From: an uncultured Muribaculaceae bacterium
GTDB lineage: Bacteria > Bacteroidota > Bacteroidia > Bacteroidales > Muribaculaceae
Reading direction: 5' to 3'
Assembly: GCA_910576935.1 (NCBI GenBank)
Contig: CAJTKG010000030.1
Location: forward strand, 1-32,536
DNA: 32,536 nt
This document shows, piece after piece, positions 8,457 through 15,843 of the stretch. Positions within the stretch are counted from its first letter, which is position 1. Each line of letters starts with the position of its first letter. The notes under the pieces were generated by a model. The model was not told the DNA's origin. It worked only from the letters and a program-made list of their open reading frames with translations, and made no database searches. The translations under genes were made by a program, and so were the position numbers.

Positions 8457-10691
8457 ATGAAAGCAAAATCATCAGCACCTGCTGTCATGTCGCTGTTTGC
8501 GGTGTGTGGCGCTTTTGCGGCCGAACCGCAAGTGGCCGATTCGTCAAGAGTAATCAATCTTGATAATGTCGAAGTCGTGGCAAACCGCGCGACCGGCAAT
8601 ACGCCAATCGCGTTTACAAACGTAACAAAAACCGAGCTGAATGAGGCCAATGACGGCAGAGATCTGCCGTATCTCCTGTTGCGCACTCCGTCACTTATAA
8701 CGACGAGCGACGCCGGCGCGGGCATGGGATATACATCATTGCGTATCCGCGGTACTGACGGTTCGCGCATCAATGTCACCGCCAATGGCATACCGATCAA
8801 TAATTCAGAGAGCCATAACGTCTATTGGGTCAATATGCCCGACCTCGCGTCGTCGCTTCGCGATGTACAGGTACAGCGGGGTGCCGGTACGTCGACCAAC
8901 GGTGCGGGAGCTTTCGGCGCTTCGGTCAATATGCTCACAGATGCTCCCGCCGAAGAGGCTTATGGCGAATTTGCCGGCGCTTACGGCATGTATAACACAA
9001 ATAAGCAGACCATTCGTGTAGGCACAGGTACACTCGGCGACCGTTGGACTGTCGACGCACGCATAAGTCACATGGGTTCTGACGGCTATATCGAACGCGC
9101 ATCCTCGAAGTTGTGGAGCTATTTCGGTCAGGTCGCTTATTTAGACGGCGGCACGAGTCTGAGGCTGATAGCTTTCGGCGGCAAAGAGGAGACATATATG
9201 GCCTGGGATTATGCGTCGAAAGAAGACATGAAAAAATACGGGCGACGCTACAATCCATGTGGCGAATATACTGACGACGAGGGCAACACAGCTTACTATC
9301 CCGACCAAAAAGATTACTACGAGCAGCATCATTTTCAGTTGCATTACGGTCAGACCCTCGGCAAACGGTTACGTCTGAGTGTGGCTCTGCATTACACAAA
9401 AGATGACGGCTATTACAACCAGTACAAGACCGGACGCACTCTCGTCGAATATGGTCTCGTGCCATTTACTTGCGAAGGTCAGACGATTACAAAAAGTGAT
9501 CTCGTGCGTCTCAAGAAAAACGACAATGGATTCGGCGGAGGAATTTTTTCGTTGACATACAACTACGGTCGTGTAAACGCTGTCATAGGTGGAGGCCTCA
9601 ACAATTTTCGCGGGCATCACTTCGGTCAGATAGCATGGGTGCGCAACTATGTCGGCAAACTCGATCCGTTGCAAGAGTATTACCGTAATCTCGGCGAGAA
9701 GTCAGACGGGAACATCTATGCCCGCGCCAATGTCGACATCACCGGTGGTCTGTCGGCATACTGCGATTTACAATATCGCCATATCGACTATAAAATCACG
9801 GGCATAGGCGATAACTACGATTACAACACCGGGTCGATGCAGGTCTATGATATCCACAAGAAATATAATTTCTTCAATCCCAAGGCTGGTCTGAATTGGC
9901 GCATACGGGACAGTCACCGTCTGTTTGCCTCGTGGAGTGTGGCCCATAAAGAACCTGTGCGCGACAACTTTACCGACGGCGACCGCAATCATGAACCCAA
10001 TACCGAACGCCTCTTTGACTACGAACTCGGCTACAATTATATCGGTCGGATATGCTCAGCCGGCGTAAATCTTTATTATATGGACTATAAATACCAGCTT
10101 GTAGCCACCGGTCAGCTGTCTGATACAGGCAATCCTTTAAGTGTCAATGTTCCCCATAGCTACCGTATGGGCGTCGAGCTTCAGGCCGCTCTGAAGCCTT
10201 GCGATTGGTTTGAGTGGAACATTAACGCCACACTCTCACGAAACCGCATCAAGAACTTCGTTGAATATATCTATGAAGATGAGTGGACCAATCCGATCAC
10301 GTTCGATCTTGGCGATACTCCCATTTCTTTCTCGCCCGATCTCACACTCTACAACGAATTTGACTTCAATCGGCACGGTTTTGATGCACAGTTGACAAGT
10401 CGCTATGTGTCAAAACAGTATCTCAATAACGCTCATAATGAAGAACAGAAGCTCGACGCCTATTTCGTTAGTGATCTTCACCTTGGATATACATTCAAAA
10501 ATCTGTTGAAACTCAAACAACTGAGATTGGGTTTCTCAATATATAACCTATTTAACGAAAAATACTGCAATAACGGCTATGCCGGTGCCGGATATTATGT
10601 CGACGGCGGCGAGAAAGTCGTATATCGATATGCCGGTTATGCGGCACAGGCTACAACCCATGTCATGGCAACCGTTTCAGTCAGATTCTGA
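8457..10691 (+). CDS. TonB-dependent outer-membrane receptor, predicted thiamine transporter
   Basis: The product (744 residues) should move thiamine or a related compound across the outer membrane using TonB-ExbBD energy. It has a signal peptide (about 1-22), a plug domain (about 45-165, including LRIRGTDGSRINVTANGIPIN and the QRGAGTSTNGAGAFGASVN turn), and a long 22-strand-type barrel with many aromatic strand ends, finishing in VSVRF with the terminal Phe. It has no N-terminal carboxypeptidase-like extension of the SusC type. Substrate assignment rests on context: a TPP riboswitch just upstream and pnuT overlapping its stop by one base. The same arrangement supports thiamine scavenging in Bacteroides. 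A vitamin analogue or precursor remains possible. Confidence 0.92.
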   Translation: MKAKSSAPAVMSLFAVCGAFAAEPQVADSSRVINLDNVEVVANRATGNTPIAFTNVTKTELNEANDGRDLPYLLLRTPSLITTSDAGAGMGYTSLRIRGTDGSRINVTANGIPINNSESHNVYWVNMPDLASSLRDVQVQRGAGTSTNGAGAFGASVNMLTDAPAEEAYGEFAGAYGMYNTNKQTIRVGTGTLGDRWTVDARISHMGSDGYIERASSKLWSYFGQVAYLDGGTSLRLIAFGGKEETYMAWDYASKEDMKKYGRRYNPCGEYTDDEGNTAYYPDQKDYYEQHHFQLHYGQTLGKRLRLSVALHYTKDDGYYNQYKTGRTLVEYGLVPFTCEGQTITKSDLVRLKKNDNGFGGGIFSLTYNYGRVNAVIGGGLNNFRGHHFGQIAWVRNYVGKLDPLQEYYRNLGEKSDGNIYARANVDITGGLSAYCDLQYRHIDYKITGIGDNYDYNTGSMQVYDIHKKYNFFNPKAGLNWRIRDSHRLFASWSVAHKEPVRDNFTDGDRNHEPNTERLFDYELGYNYIGRICSAGVNLYYMDYKYQLVATGQLSDTGNPLSVNVPHSYRMGVELQAALKPCDWFEWNINATLSRNRIKNFVEYIYEDEWTNPITFDLGDTPISFSPDLTLYNEFDFNRHGFDAQLTSRYVSKQYLNNAHNEEQKLDAYFVSDLHLGYTFKNLLKLKQLRLGFSIYNLFNEKYCNNGYAGAGYYVDGGEKVVYRYAGYAAQATTHVMATVSVRF

Positions 10692-11269
10692 TGGACTTTG
10701 ACAAGATAATAGAAATCATCGGCTTTTTGGTCGGACTGGCATATCTCTATTTCGAGTATCATGCCAACCGGTTGGTGTGGCTCATGAGTGTAATAATGCC
10801 GATGTTCTCGCTGTGGGTCTATTATCGGGCAGGTCTATATGCCGATTTCGGCATAAATATCTACTATCTTGTCATAGCTGCTTACGGCTATGTCTGCTGG
10901 ACATTCAATCTCAGGAAGAAGCAGCCTCGGGAATTGCCCGTAAGCCGGATGCCCGGCCGATATTACTTGCCGGCAACGCTGATTTTCGGCGCTATATTTG
11001 TGGCGTTGGCATTCGGGCTCGACAATTATACGAACAGCACTGTGCCTTGGTATGATGCTTTCACCACTGCACTGAGCATCGTGGGTTTGTGGATGCTTGC
11101 ACGCAAGTATGTCGAACAATGGCTTGTATGGTTTGTAGTCGACGCCGTCTGCGTCGCCTTATATCTCTACAAGGAGATACCGTTTTATGCAGTGCTTTAT
11201 GCCGTTTACACGGTCATAGCTCTCTTTGGCTATCGAAAATGGTTAAGGCTTATGGCCTCATCTGAATAA
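10691..11269 (+). CDS. pnuT: PnuC/PnuT-family inner-membrane thiamine transporter
   Basis: The 192-residue hydrophobic protein has about seven predicted membrane segments and matches the PnuC vitamin transporter family, which moves unphosphorylated vitamins by facilitated diffusion with trapping by phosphorylation. Family features include the aromatic-rich early helices (YLYFEYHANRLVW, 18-30) and the TALSIVGLWMLARKYVEQWL segment (126-145) with its conserved Trp residues. PnuC takes nicotinamide riboside; the PnuT branch takes thiamine, and the TPP riboswitch upstream favours PnuT. The ATG overlaps the receptor stop (TGATG), so translation is coupled. The thiamine pyrophosphokinase gene that often follows in Bacteroides is absent here. 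A bidirectional terminator lies 23 bp downstream. Confidence 0.93.
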   Translation: MDFDKIIEIIGFLVGLAYLYFEYHANRLVWLMSVIMPMFSLWVYYRAGLYADFGINIYYLVIAAYGYVCWTFNLRKKQPRELPVSRMPGRYYLPATLIFGAIFVALAFGLDNYTNSTVPWYDAFTTALSIVGLWMLARKYVEQWLVWFVVDAVCVALYLYKEIPFYAVLYAVYTVIALFGYRKWLRLMASSE

Positions 11270-11291
11270 CTGTCGACAGGACGAAAAATAA

Positions 11292-11328
11292 ACATCCACG
11301 CCCTTGAGTGATCATGCGGCGTGGATGT
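11292..11328. terminator. Bidirectional terminator between pnuT and the winged-helix gene
   Basis: A perfect 11-bp stem (11292-11302 with 11318-11328) has a 15-nt loop. It is followed by CCTTTT on the plus strand and by a T-rich run (complement of 11284-11291) on the minus strand, so it can serve both converging genes. Confidence 0.85.
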
Positions 11329-11350
11329 CCTTTTGGGGTATAAAGATATC

Positions 11351-11569
11351 TCAGTCGTTGGAAACCAGAGATACGATAAGCTCTTTCTCGTCAGCGGGAT
11401 CAGGCTCGATGCTGATTTTGCCTTCGCGGGCGAGCCAGCCAAGAGCTGCATAGACCTCTTTGTCTTTCAGTTTGGTGATTTTTTTCAGCTGTTTGACTCC
11501 GAGCACCTGTGCGTCATTGAGGGCTACCCATACGGTTCCGGCATTTGTGCCAATAATTTCTAAATTCAT
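11351..11569 (-). CDS. Small winged helix-turn-helix protein (DUF2582 type)
   Basis: The 72-residue protein is a compact winged-helix fold of the DUF2582 family found widely in Bacteroidota. The likely helix-turn-helix spans GVKQLKKITKLKDKEVYAALGWLAREGKI (about 24-52) and is followed by a beta wing ending in ELIVSL. The first segment (NAGTVWVALND) is the family start. A single-domain protein this small may bind nucleic acid or act as a protein-interaction module; no target is known to me. It is monocistronic, converging on pnuT through a shared terminator and diverging from rsgA. Confidence 0.88.
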   Translation of the reverse strand: MNLEIIGTNAGTVWVALNDAQVLGVKQLKKITKLKDKEVYAALGWLAREGKISIEPDPADEKELIVSLVSND

Positions 11570-11631
11570 TTTCTTTGTTTTTATTTGTTAGACTAACGTT
11601 GATTATTTGAATCACATGTGCTTATTCGCTG

Positions 11632-11639
11632 CAAATTTA
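11632..11639 (-). promoter_or_regulatory. -7 box of the winged-helix gene
   Basis: On the minus strand these bases read TAAATTTG, a perfect TAnnTTTG. The -33 position is A/T-rich without a clear TTTG. The predicted leader is about 55 nt. The rest of the divergent spacer to rsgA (11640-11836) is AT-rich; its only promoter-like signal is a weak TAATTTTA (11811-11818) facing rsgA. Confidence 0.5.
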
Positions 11640-11836
11640 ACAATTATGTTATAATTAATTGTTTTAAATTAAAAACAAAATTTAGCCAAAAATGTTTTGT
11701 TGCGCCTAACTGACTGTGTATTAATGAATAATAAATTATGCGAATGTTGCATGGAAAAAGTTCGCTGAAAATTCATGTCATATTTTAGGCCGGAATCAGT
11801 GTTAAAGTTGTAATTTTACTTCAAAATATATCATTA

Positions 11837-12793
11837 ATGGAAGGAAGAGTAGTTAGAAATACAGGTTCGCTTTATGTCGTCGAACCGGCAGACGGCGGTG
11901 CCCCCGTCAACTGTAAGGTCAAAGGCAGTTTCAGAATCAAGGGCATCCGAACGACCAATCCCGTTGCCGTAGGCGATATCGTCACTTTCTGTATGCCTGA
12001 CAACGATGATACTCCGGCATATATCACAGCAATCCGGCCTCGCAGAAACTATATAATCCGACGGGCAAGCAATCTTTCGAAAGAGAGTCATATCATAGCG
12101 GCCAACATCGACTTGGCTCTACTTGTAGTGACACTCGCCGAGCCTGTGACGTCAACTACGTTTATTGATCGTTTTCTTGCCACGGCGAGCGCCTACGACG
12201 TCGAGGCCGTTATTGCCATAAACAAGACCGACCTGCTTGTAAGTGACGAAGATTGCGAATATCTTGAAGCGGTCATGTATCTTTACCGGTCGATAGGTTA
12301 TAAAGTTATCGCCGTCTCGGCGCGTACGGGTAAGGGAATCAGCGAGTTGCGTCAATTACTCAAAGGCAAAGTGACGTTGTTCTCGGGCAATTCGGGTGTC
12401 GGCAAATCGACGCTTATAAATGCCTTGATACCGGACCTTGATCTTAAAACGGCCGAAATCTCGCAGTCACACGGCACCGGAATGCACACTACGACATTTT
12501 CAGAACTGTTTCATTTGCCGGGCGATGACGGAGGCTGCATAATCGATACTCCCGGAGTGAGAGGTTTCGGTACTGTCGATTTCGACAAACACGAGGTCGC
12601 TCATTATTTCCCCGAGTTGTTCGAAATCTCGAGGAATTGCCGGTTTGGAAACTGCACCCACACTCATGAACCGGGATGTGCCGTGCGTCGGGCGCTTGAA
12701 GAAAATCTCATAGCTCCGTCAAGATATGCCTCATACCTCAGTATCCTTGAAGATGAGGACGAAGACAAATATCGTAACGGCAAGGGCGGTTAA
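11837..12793 (+). CDS. rsgA: Ribosome small-subunit biogenesis GTPase RsgA
   Basis: RsgA (YjeQ) checks and matures the 30S subunit, and GTP hydrolysis drives release of the factor. The 318 residues show an N-terminal OB fold (1-70); a circularly permuted GTPase with the G4 motif NKTD (129-132) ahead of the P-loop GNSGVGKST (184-192) and DTPG (237-240); and a C-terminal zinc knuckle C268-x4-C273-x-H275-x5-C281. The order G4-G1-G3 is diagnostic. Its stop codon overlaps the stop of the convergent ATP-grasp gene, so there is no space for a terminator between them. Confidence 0.97.
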   Translation: MEGRVVRNTGSLYVVEPADGGAPVNCKVKGSFRIKGIRTTNPVAVGDIVTFCMPDNDDTPAYITAIRPRRNYIIRRASNLSKESHIIAANIDLALLVVTLAEPVTSTTFIDRFLATASAYDVEAVIAINKTDLLVSDEDCEYLEAVMYLYRSIGYKVIAVSARTGKGISELRQLLKGKVTLFSGNSGVGKSTLINALIPDLDLKTAEISQSHGTGMHTTTFSELFHLPGDDGGCIIDTPGVRGFGTVDFDKHEVAHYFPELFEISRNCRFGNCTHTHEPGCAVRRALEENLIAPSRYASYLSILEDEDEDKYRNGKGG

Positions 12794-13923
12794 TTCTTTG
12801 AGCGGGCCTCAACCGTGAAGGCGAAGTGACCTTCGGGGTTGAGATTGACAGTGCCGCTCACGAGGCGTCGGCCGTCTACGATGGCATCAGGTAAGGGCGA
12901 GACTATGCTCTGCCGTGGAGTGACGCTGTAGCGCCCTGTCGAGTCTTCGGCCATATATTTGTCATAAAAACGTCGGGCGACAAAGCCCATTGTCATGCGC
13001 AGGTTGATTTCGACAAGCACGAATTCCGGTTGCCCGTTACCCGATGTGGTGATCATGTCGATGCCGACAGGACCGTCATAATATGGTGCTATCACACCCG
13101 CGACAGCATCGGCGAGCGCGCAAACGAGATTGTCGAGACGGTTGCGGTCGCAATGCGCGGCAATGCGCGTGGCGAGGTTATCGTCAGTGTCGAGTATGTT
13201 ACCGTGATAATCGCCCTTGACACCCGTGTCGAACAGCGATAATCCCTCATTGATGACGCTACCTCCCGAACAATACATCAGAATGGCGAAATCGCATGTT
13301 TTGTCATACGCGCGTTCGAGCATCACAGAGCCTTGGGAGCGGATTATGGAATTCATGCGTTCGGCCATGCGTTTAGGCGGCACACAGCGTGAATCTATAA
13401 TGCCGCGCCCCGAACATGACCACGGTTCTTTGGCTATTACGGCACTGTTTTTTTCGAAAAAATCAATAATCTCTTTCTCATCGCGGGCCTCGGTCGCAGG
13501 CGTGGCGATTGCAAAAGGAAGGCCGGCTTCGAGACGTCTGACTATAGAGATAGCCGTGCGGCGGTGTGAAAGCATTCTGAGCCGGTCGAGAGTGCCGTCG
13601 TCGGGCAACTTGTCGCGGCTCATGCCGAGTTTGATGTAATCCTGTCTTGCCGCTTTCGACCATCCCCAAGGAGAGGGGGTGAAAGCGTCGGGGCTACTGT
13701 CGCCGATGATGTCGATACCGGTAGAAAATAGGCCTTCCACGCAATCATACCAACGTGAGTTGATACCTCGAGCGATGATGCGGTCACCCGGATAGCCGTA
13801 CCACATCGGCAGGGTGCATCCTGCGAGTCTGATGTCGCGGGCGGCTGCCGGAGCTGTGAAATTGTCTACGTCGCGGGCGAGAGCTATGTCGTTGTCGGGA
13901 TTGAATAGATGTAACCTTGCCAT
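12790..13923 (-). CDS. Orphan ATP-grasp-like protein of unknown function
   Basis: I recognise this 377-residue protein as a conserved Bacteroidales hypothetical with ATP-grasp features but cannot name its reaction. It begins MARLHLFNPDNDIAL. The central nucleotide-binding element is VIAKEPWSCSGRGI (162-175, Lys165 and a glycine-rich loop), then LERAYD (202-207, Glu203 as a possible hinge), and VGIDMI plus LVEINLRMTMG (286-291, 303-313) with Asp289, Glu305 and Asn307 as likely magnesium ligands. ATP-grasp enzymes usually join a carboxylate to an amine or thiol through an acyl-phosphate. I chose the ATG at 13923 because the upstream TTG (13932) lies inside the promoter -7 box. The gene is monocistronic and its stop overlaps that of rsgA. 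Confidence 0.82.
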   Translation of the reverse strand: MARLHLFNPDNDIALARDVDNFTAPAAARDIRLAGCTLPMWYGYPGDRIIARGINSRWYDCVEGLFSTGIDIIGDSSPDAFTPSPWGWSKAARQDYIKLGMSRDKLPDDGTLDRLRMLSHRRTAISIVRRLEAGLPFAIATPATEARDEKEIIDFFEKNSAVIAKEPWSCSGRGIIDSRCVPPKRMAERMNSIIRSQGSVMLERAYDKTCDFAILMYCSGGSVINEGLSLFDTGVKGDYHGNILDTDDNLATRIAAHCDRNRLDNLVCALADAVAGVIAPYYDGPVGIDMITTSGNGQPEFVLVEINLRMTMGFVARRFYDKYMAEDSTGRYSVTPRQSIVSPLPDAIVDGRRLVSGTVNLNPEGHFAFTVEARSKN

Positions 13924-13929
13924 GATGCA

Positions 13930-13960
13930 CAAAGTTAGTCATTATTTGGTCGGAAACAAA
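13930..13960 (-). promoter_or_regulatory. Consensus promoter of the ATP-grasp gene, predicted leaderless
   Basis: On the minus strand TTTG (13957-13960) and TAACTTTG (13930-13937) are separated by exactly 19 nt. Only 6 nt separate the -7 box from the ATG at 13923, so the transcript should start at or within a few bases of the initiation codon. Confidence 0.75.
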
Positions 13961-13962
13961 GC

Positions 13963-13988
13963 AGGGAATCTTCTCACGAAGACTCCCT
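13963..13988. terminator. Hairpin, possible terminator in front of the ATP-grasp promoter
   Basis: An 11-bp stem with one mismatch (13963-13973 with 13978-13988) has a 4-nt loop. Reading on the minus strand it is followed by a short T-rich stretch that also contains the TTTG of the next promoter; on the plus strand GTTGCGTTTT follows. It probably ends minus-strand transcription arriving from 14257 or from a start near 14115. Confidence 0.5.
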
Positions 13989-14256
13989 GTTGCGTTTTAA
14001 TGACTTAAAACAATTACATAACTAACATAAAACACATTTTTTAATCTTGATATGAGATTAATAACTATACTAACCCTAAAAAATTAATGTGGTAAATCAT
14101 TACTCAGGCATTAACGGATACAAAGTTAAGCACCATCAGGCATATTGTTCGCGATATATAGTGGCAATATCGGTAAATATAAATGAATATAAATCTCAAA
14201 CCGCTTATAATCAGGTAATTTAATATAAATTTAGGAGTGTGAAATATAAGATGTAA
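13989..14256. other. AT-rich intergenic stretch with a lone promoter-like box
   Basis: No convincing protein-coding frame is visible in these bases. On the minus strand 14121-14128 reads TAACTTTG, a perfect -7 box, but the -33 region does not match. A transcript from there would run about 150 nt to the hairpin at 13963-13988. There is also a small inverted repeat (TAATCT/AGATTA near 14043-14061). Confidence 0.4.
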
Positions 14257-15822
14257 TCAGTCGTCACCGATATTCATAATGTCTTTTTCGAATGTTTCGC
14301 GGTCGACGGCGCGTGCTTTCATGCGGTTGCGATAGGCATAAATCGTGTTGAGCGAGTAGTTGAGCACCTGGGCTATGCGAGAACTGTCTTCGATGCCGAG
14401 ACGCATGAATGCGAGTATCCTCAGATCGGTGTTTAGCATTTCGCCGTCTTTTAGTTCAATCTGACAGTCGGGCTTGAGAAGCTTGTTTACCTCGTCTACA
14501 AAGCCCGGGTAGAGGTGCAGGAAAGCATTGTCGAATATATCATAGAATTCGCTGCTCTGTTCCTCGATGAATTTGCCCGATTTTGTCATGCGGTAGAGAT
14601 CATCGACCTTGCCGGCCGATATCTTGCGGTTGGCGAGTTTGCAGAATTGATTGAGTTTATCCATATATATCGAGCAGAGCGACAGAAACTGGCTGATATA
14701 TACCTCCTTGTTCTTGTTTGCGACGCGCAGGTTGGCCTGCAGGCGATTCATCGACTTCATTTCCTTGCGCAGAATGCAGAGAGACACTACCAGTCCGATA
14801 ACGAGTATCGCCAGAATAAACAGCACTGCGCGAAGTATCCGGCTGTCTGACGATGTCTTCTCAGAGTGTGTCTTCTCGATGAGCGGCAAGCTTCTCGATG
14901 ACTCGATGATACGGAGTTCCGCTCCGCAGGTGACAGCGTTGTCGAGCGCCGTCGACAGATAGGTGTAGGCGCGGTCGATGTCACCGTAGTCAAAGAGCAT
15001 CGCCCCGAGTTCCTGAAGCGATATGACCTCAAGTGTGGCGGTTTCGGTGTCGCTGAGGGCCGATTTGGCCAGATGATAGATACGCGCGTTTTCGTCGTCG
15101 CGGCTTTTGGCCATGACCGAGAGATGGTGATGTGCCCTTGCTTTAAGATTGGAATCGGCCTTGTCATTATCTGCTATTTCAGTGAGATAAGCTTTGGCTT
15201 TGGCATGATTGCCGGTCAGGAAATAATATTCGCCGACATTGAACCGGTAGATATCGGTGTTTTTTTCAAGAACACCGATAAGTTTTTCCTGACGGTCGAG
15301 TGCAAGTCGGCCGTATCGTTCTTTCAGAATAGGATGACGGTCGTAGAACGACGATATATAACTGTACATCTGACGGCCGCTGTCGTAATAAAGTTGCCGG
15401 AGTTTTAACGGTACAGAGTCGGGGGCTATCGCATTGTATGAGACTATAGCATTGTCAATGAGGCCCGACAATGGCATTATTTCGGCCTGTTTGAGCCTGA
15501 AAGGCAGTGCATCGGCGTCTGATGCGGCTTTGTCTATTCCATATTGTAGATAAACAAGTGCCGAATCGTTGTCGAACGATATATATGCGTCGCTGATTTC
15601 TTTTATTGTGGCGAGATTGTCGGGAGATGCACTATAGACCTGTTTGAGCGAATCGATATGTTTGAGACGTGCCGTTATATACCGGTCACGTCTTGCAATG
15701 GCGTCGTCGAGCCGATCGATTGCGTCATTGGCCTGCTGTCGTGATATTTCGATAAAAGCCGCGTCGGCCGTTGCGCCTAAGACCATTATGACCGATATCG
15801 TTATAAATCTCAGCAATCTCAT
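14257..15822 (-). CDS. DUF6377 membrane-anchored HTH regulator with TPR-like sensor
   Basis: The 521-residue protein has a signal peptide or N-terminal anchor (1-21), a periplasmic alpha-helical repeat region resembling tetratricopeptide units (about 25-300), one membrane helix (330-352), a short coiled coil (353-375), the conserved DUF6377 segment (about 373-450, including QFLSLCSIYMDKLNQF and HLYPGFVDEVNKLL) and a C-terminal LuxR-like helix-turn-helix (about 477-503, SRIAQVLNYSLNTIYAYRNRMKAR). This layout suggests a one-component regulator whose sensor faces the periplasm and whose DNA-binding part is cytoplasmic. The family is Bacteroidota-specific; ligand and targets are not known to me. 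It lies 21 bp behind mutL on the same strand, so the two may share a transcript. Confidence 0.88.
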   Translation of the reverse strand: MRLLRFITISVIMVLGATADAAFIEISRQQANDAIDRLDDAIARRDRYITARLKHIDSLKQVYSASPDNLATIKEISDAYISFDNDSALVYLQYGIDKAASDADALPFRLKQAEIMPLSGLIDNAIVSYNAIAPDSVPLKLRQLYYDSGRQMYSYISSFYDRHPILKERYGRLALDRQEKLIGVLEKNTDIYRFNVGEYYFLTGNHAKAKAYLTEIADNDKADSNLKARAHHHLSVMAKSRDDENARIYHLAKSALSDTETATLEVISLQELGAMLFDYGDIDRAYTYLSTALDNAVTCGAELRIIESSRSLPLIEKTHSEKTSSDSRILRAVLFILAILVIGLVVSLCILRKEMKSMNRLQANLRVANKNKEVYISQFLSLCSIYMDKLNQFCKLANRKISAGKVDDLYRMTKSGKFIEEQSSEFYDIFDNAFLHLYPGFVDEVNKLLKPDCQIELKDGEMLNTDLRILAFMRLGIEDSSRIAQVLNYSLNTIYAYRNRMKARAVDRETFEKDIMNIGDD

Positions 15823-15843
15823 AATCAGTCGATGAAATGATGG

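Noticed and set aside
8935..9465. Long antisense open frame (176 codons) inside the TonB receptor gene
   Set aside because: It is a shadow of the receptor reading frame: no promoter, low-complexity Arg/Cys/Ser-rich peptide, and the sense strand encodes a clear conserved barrel.
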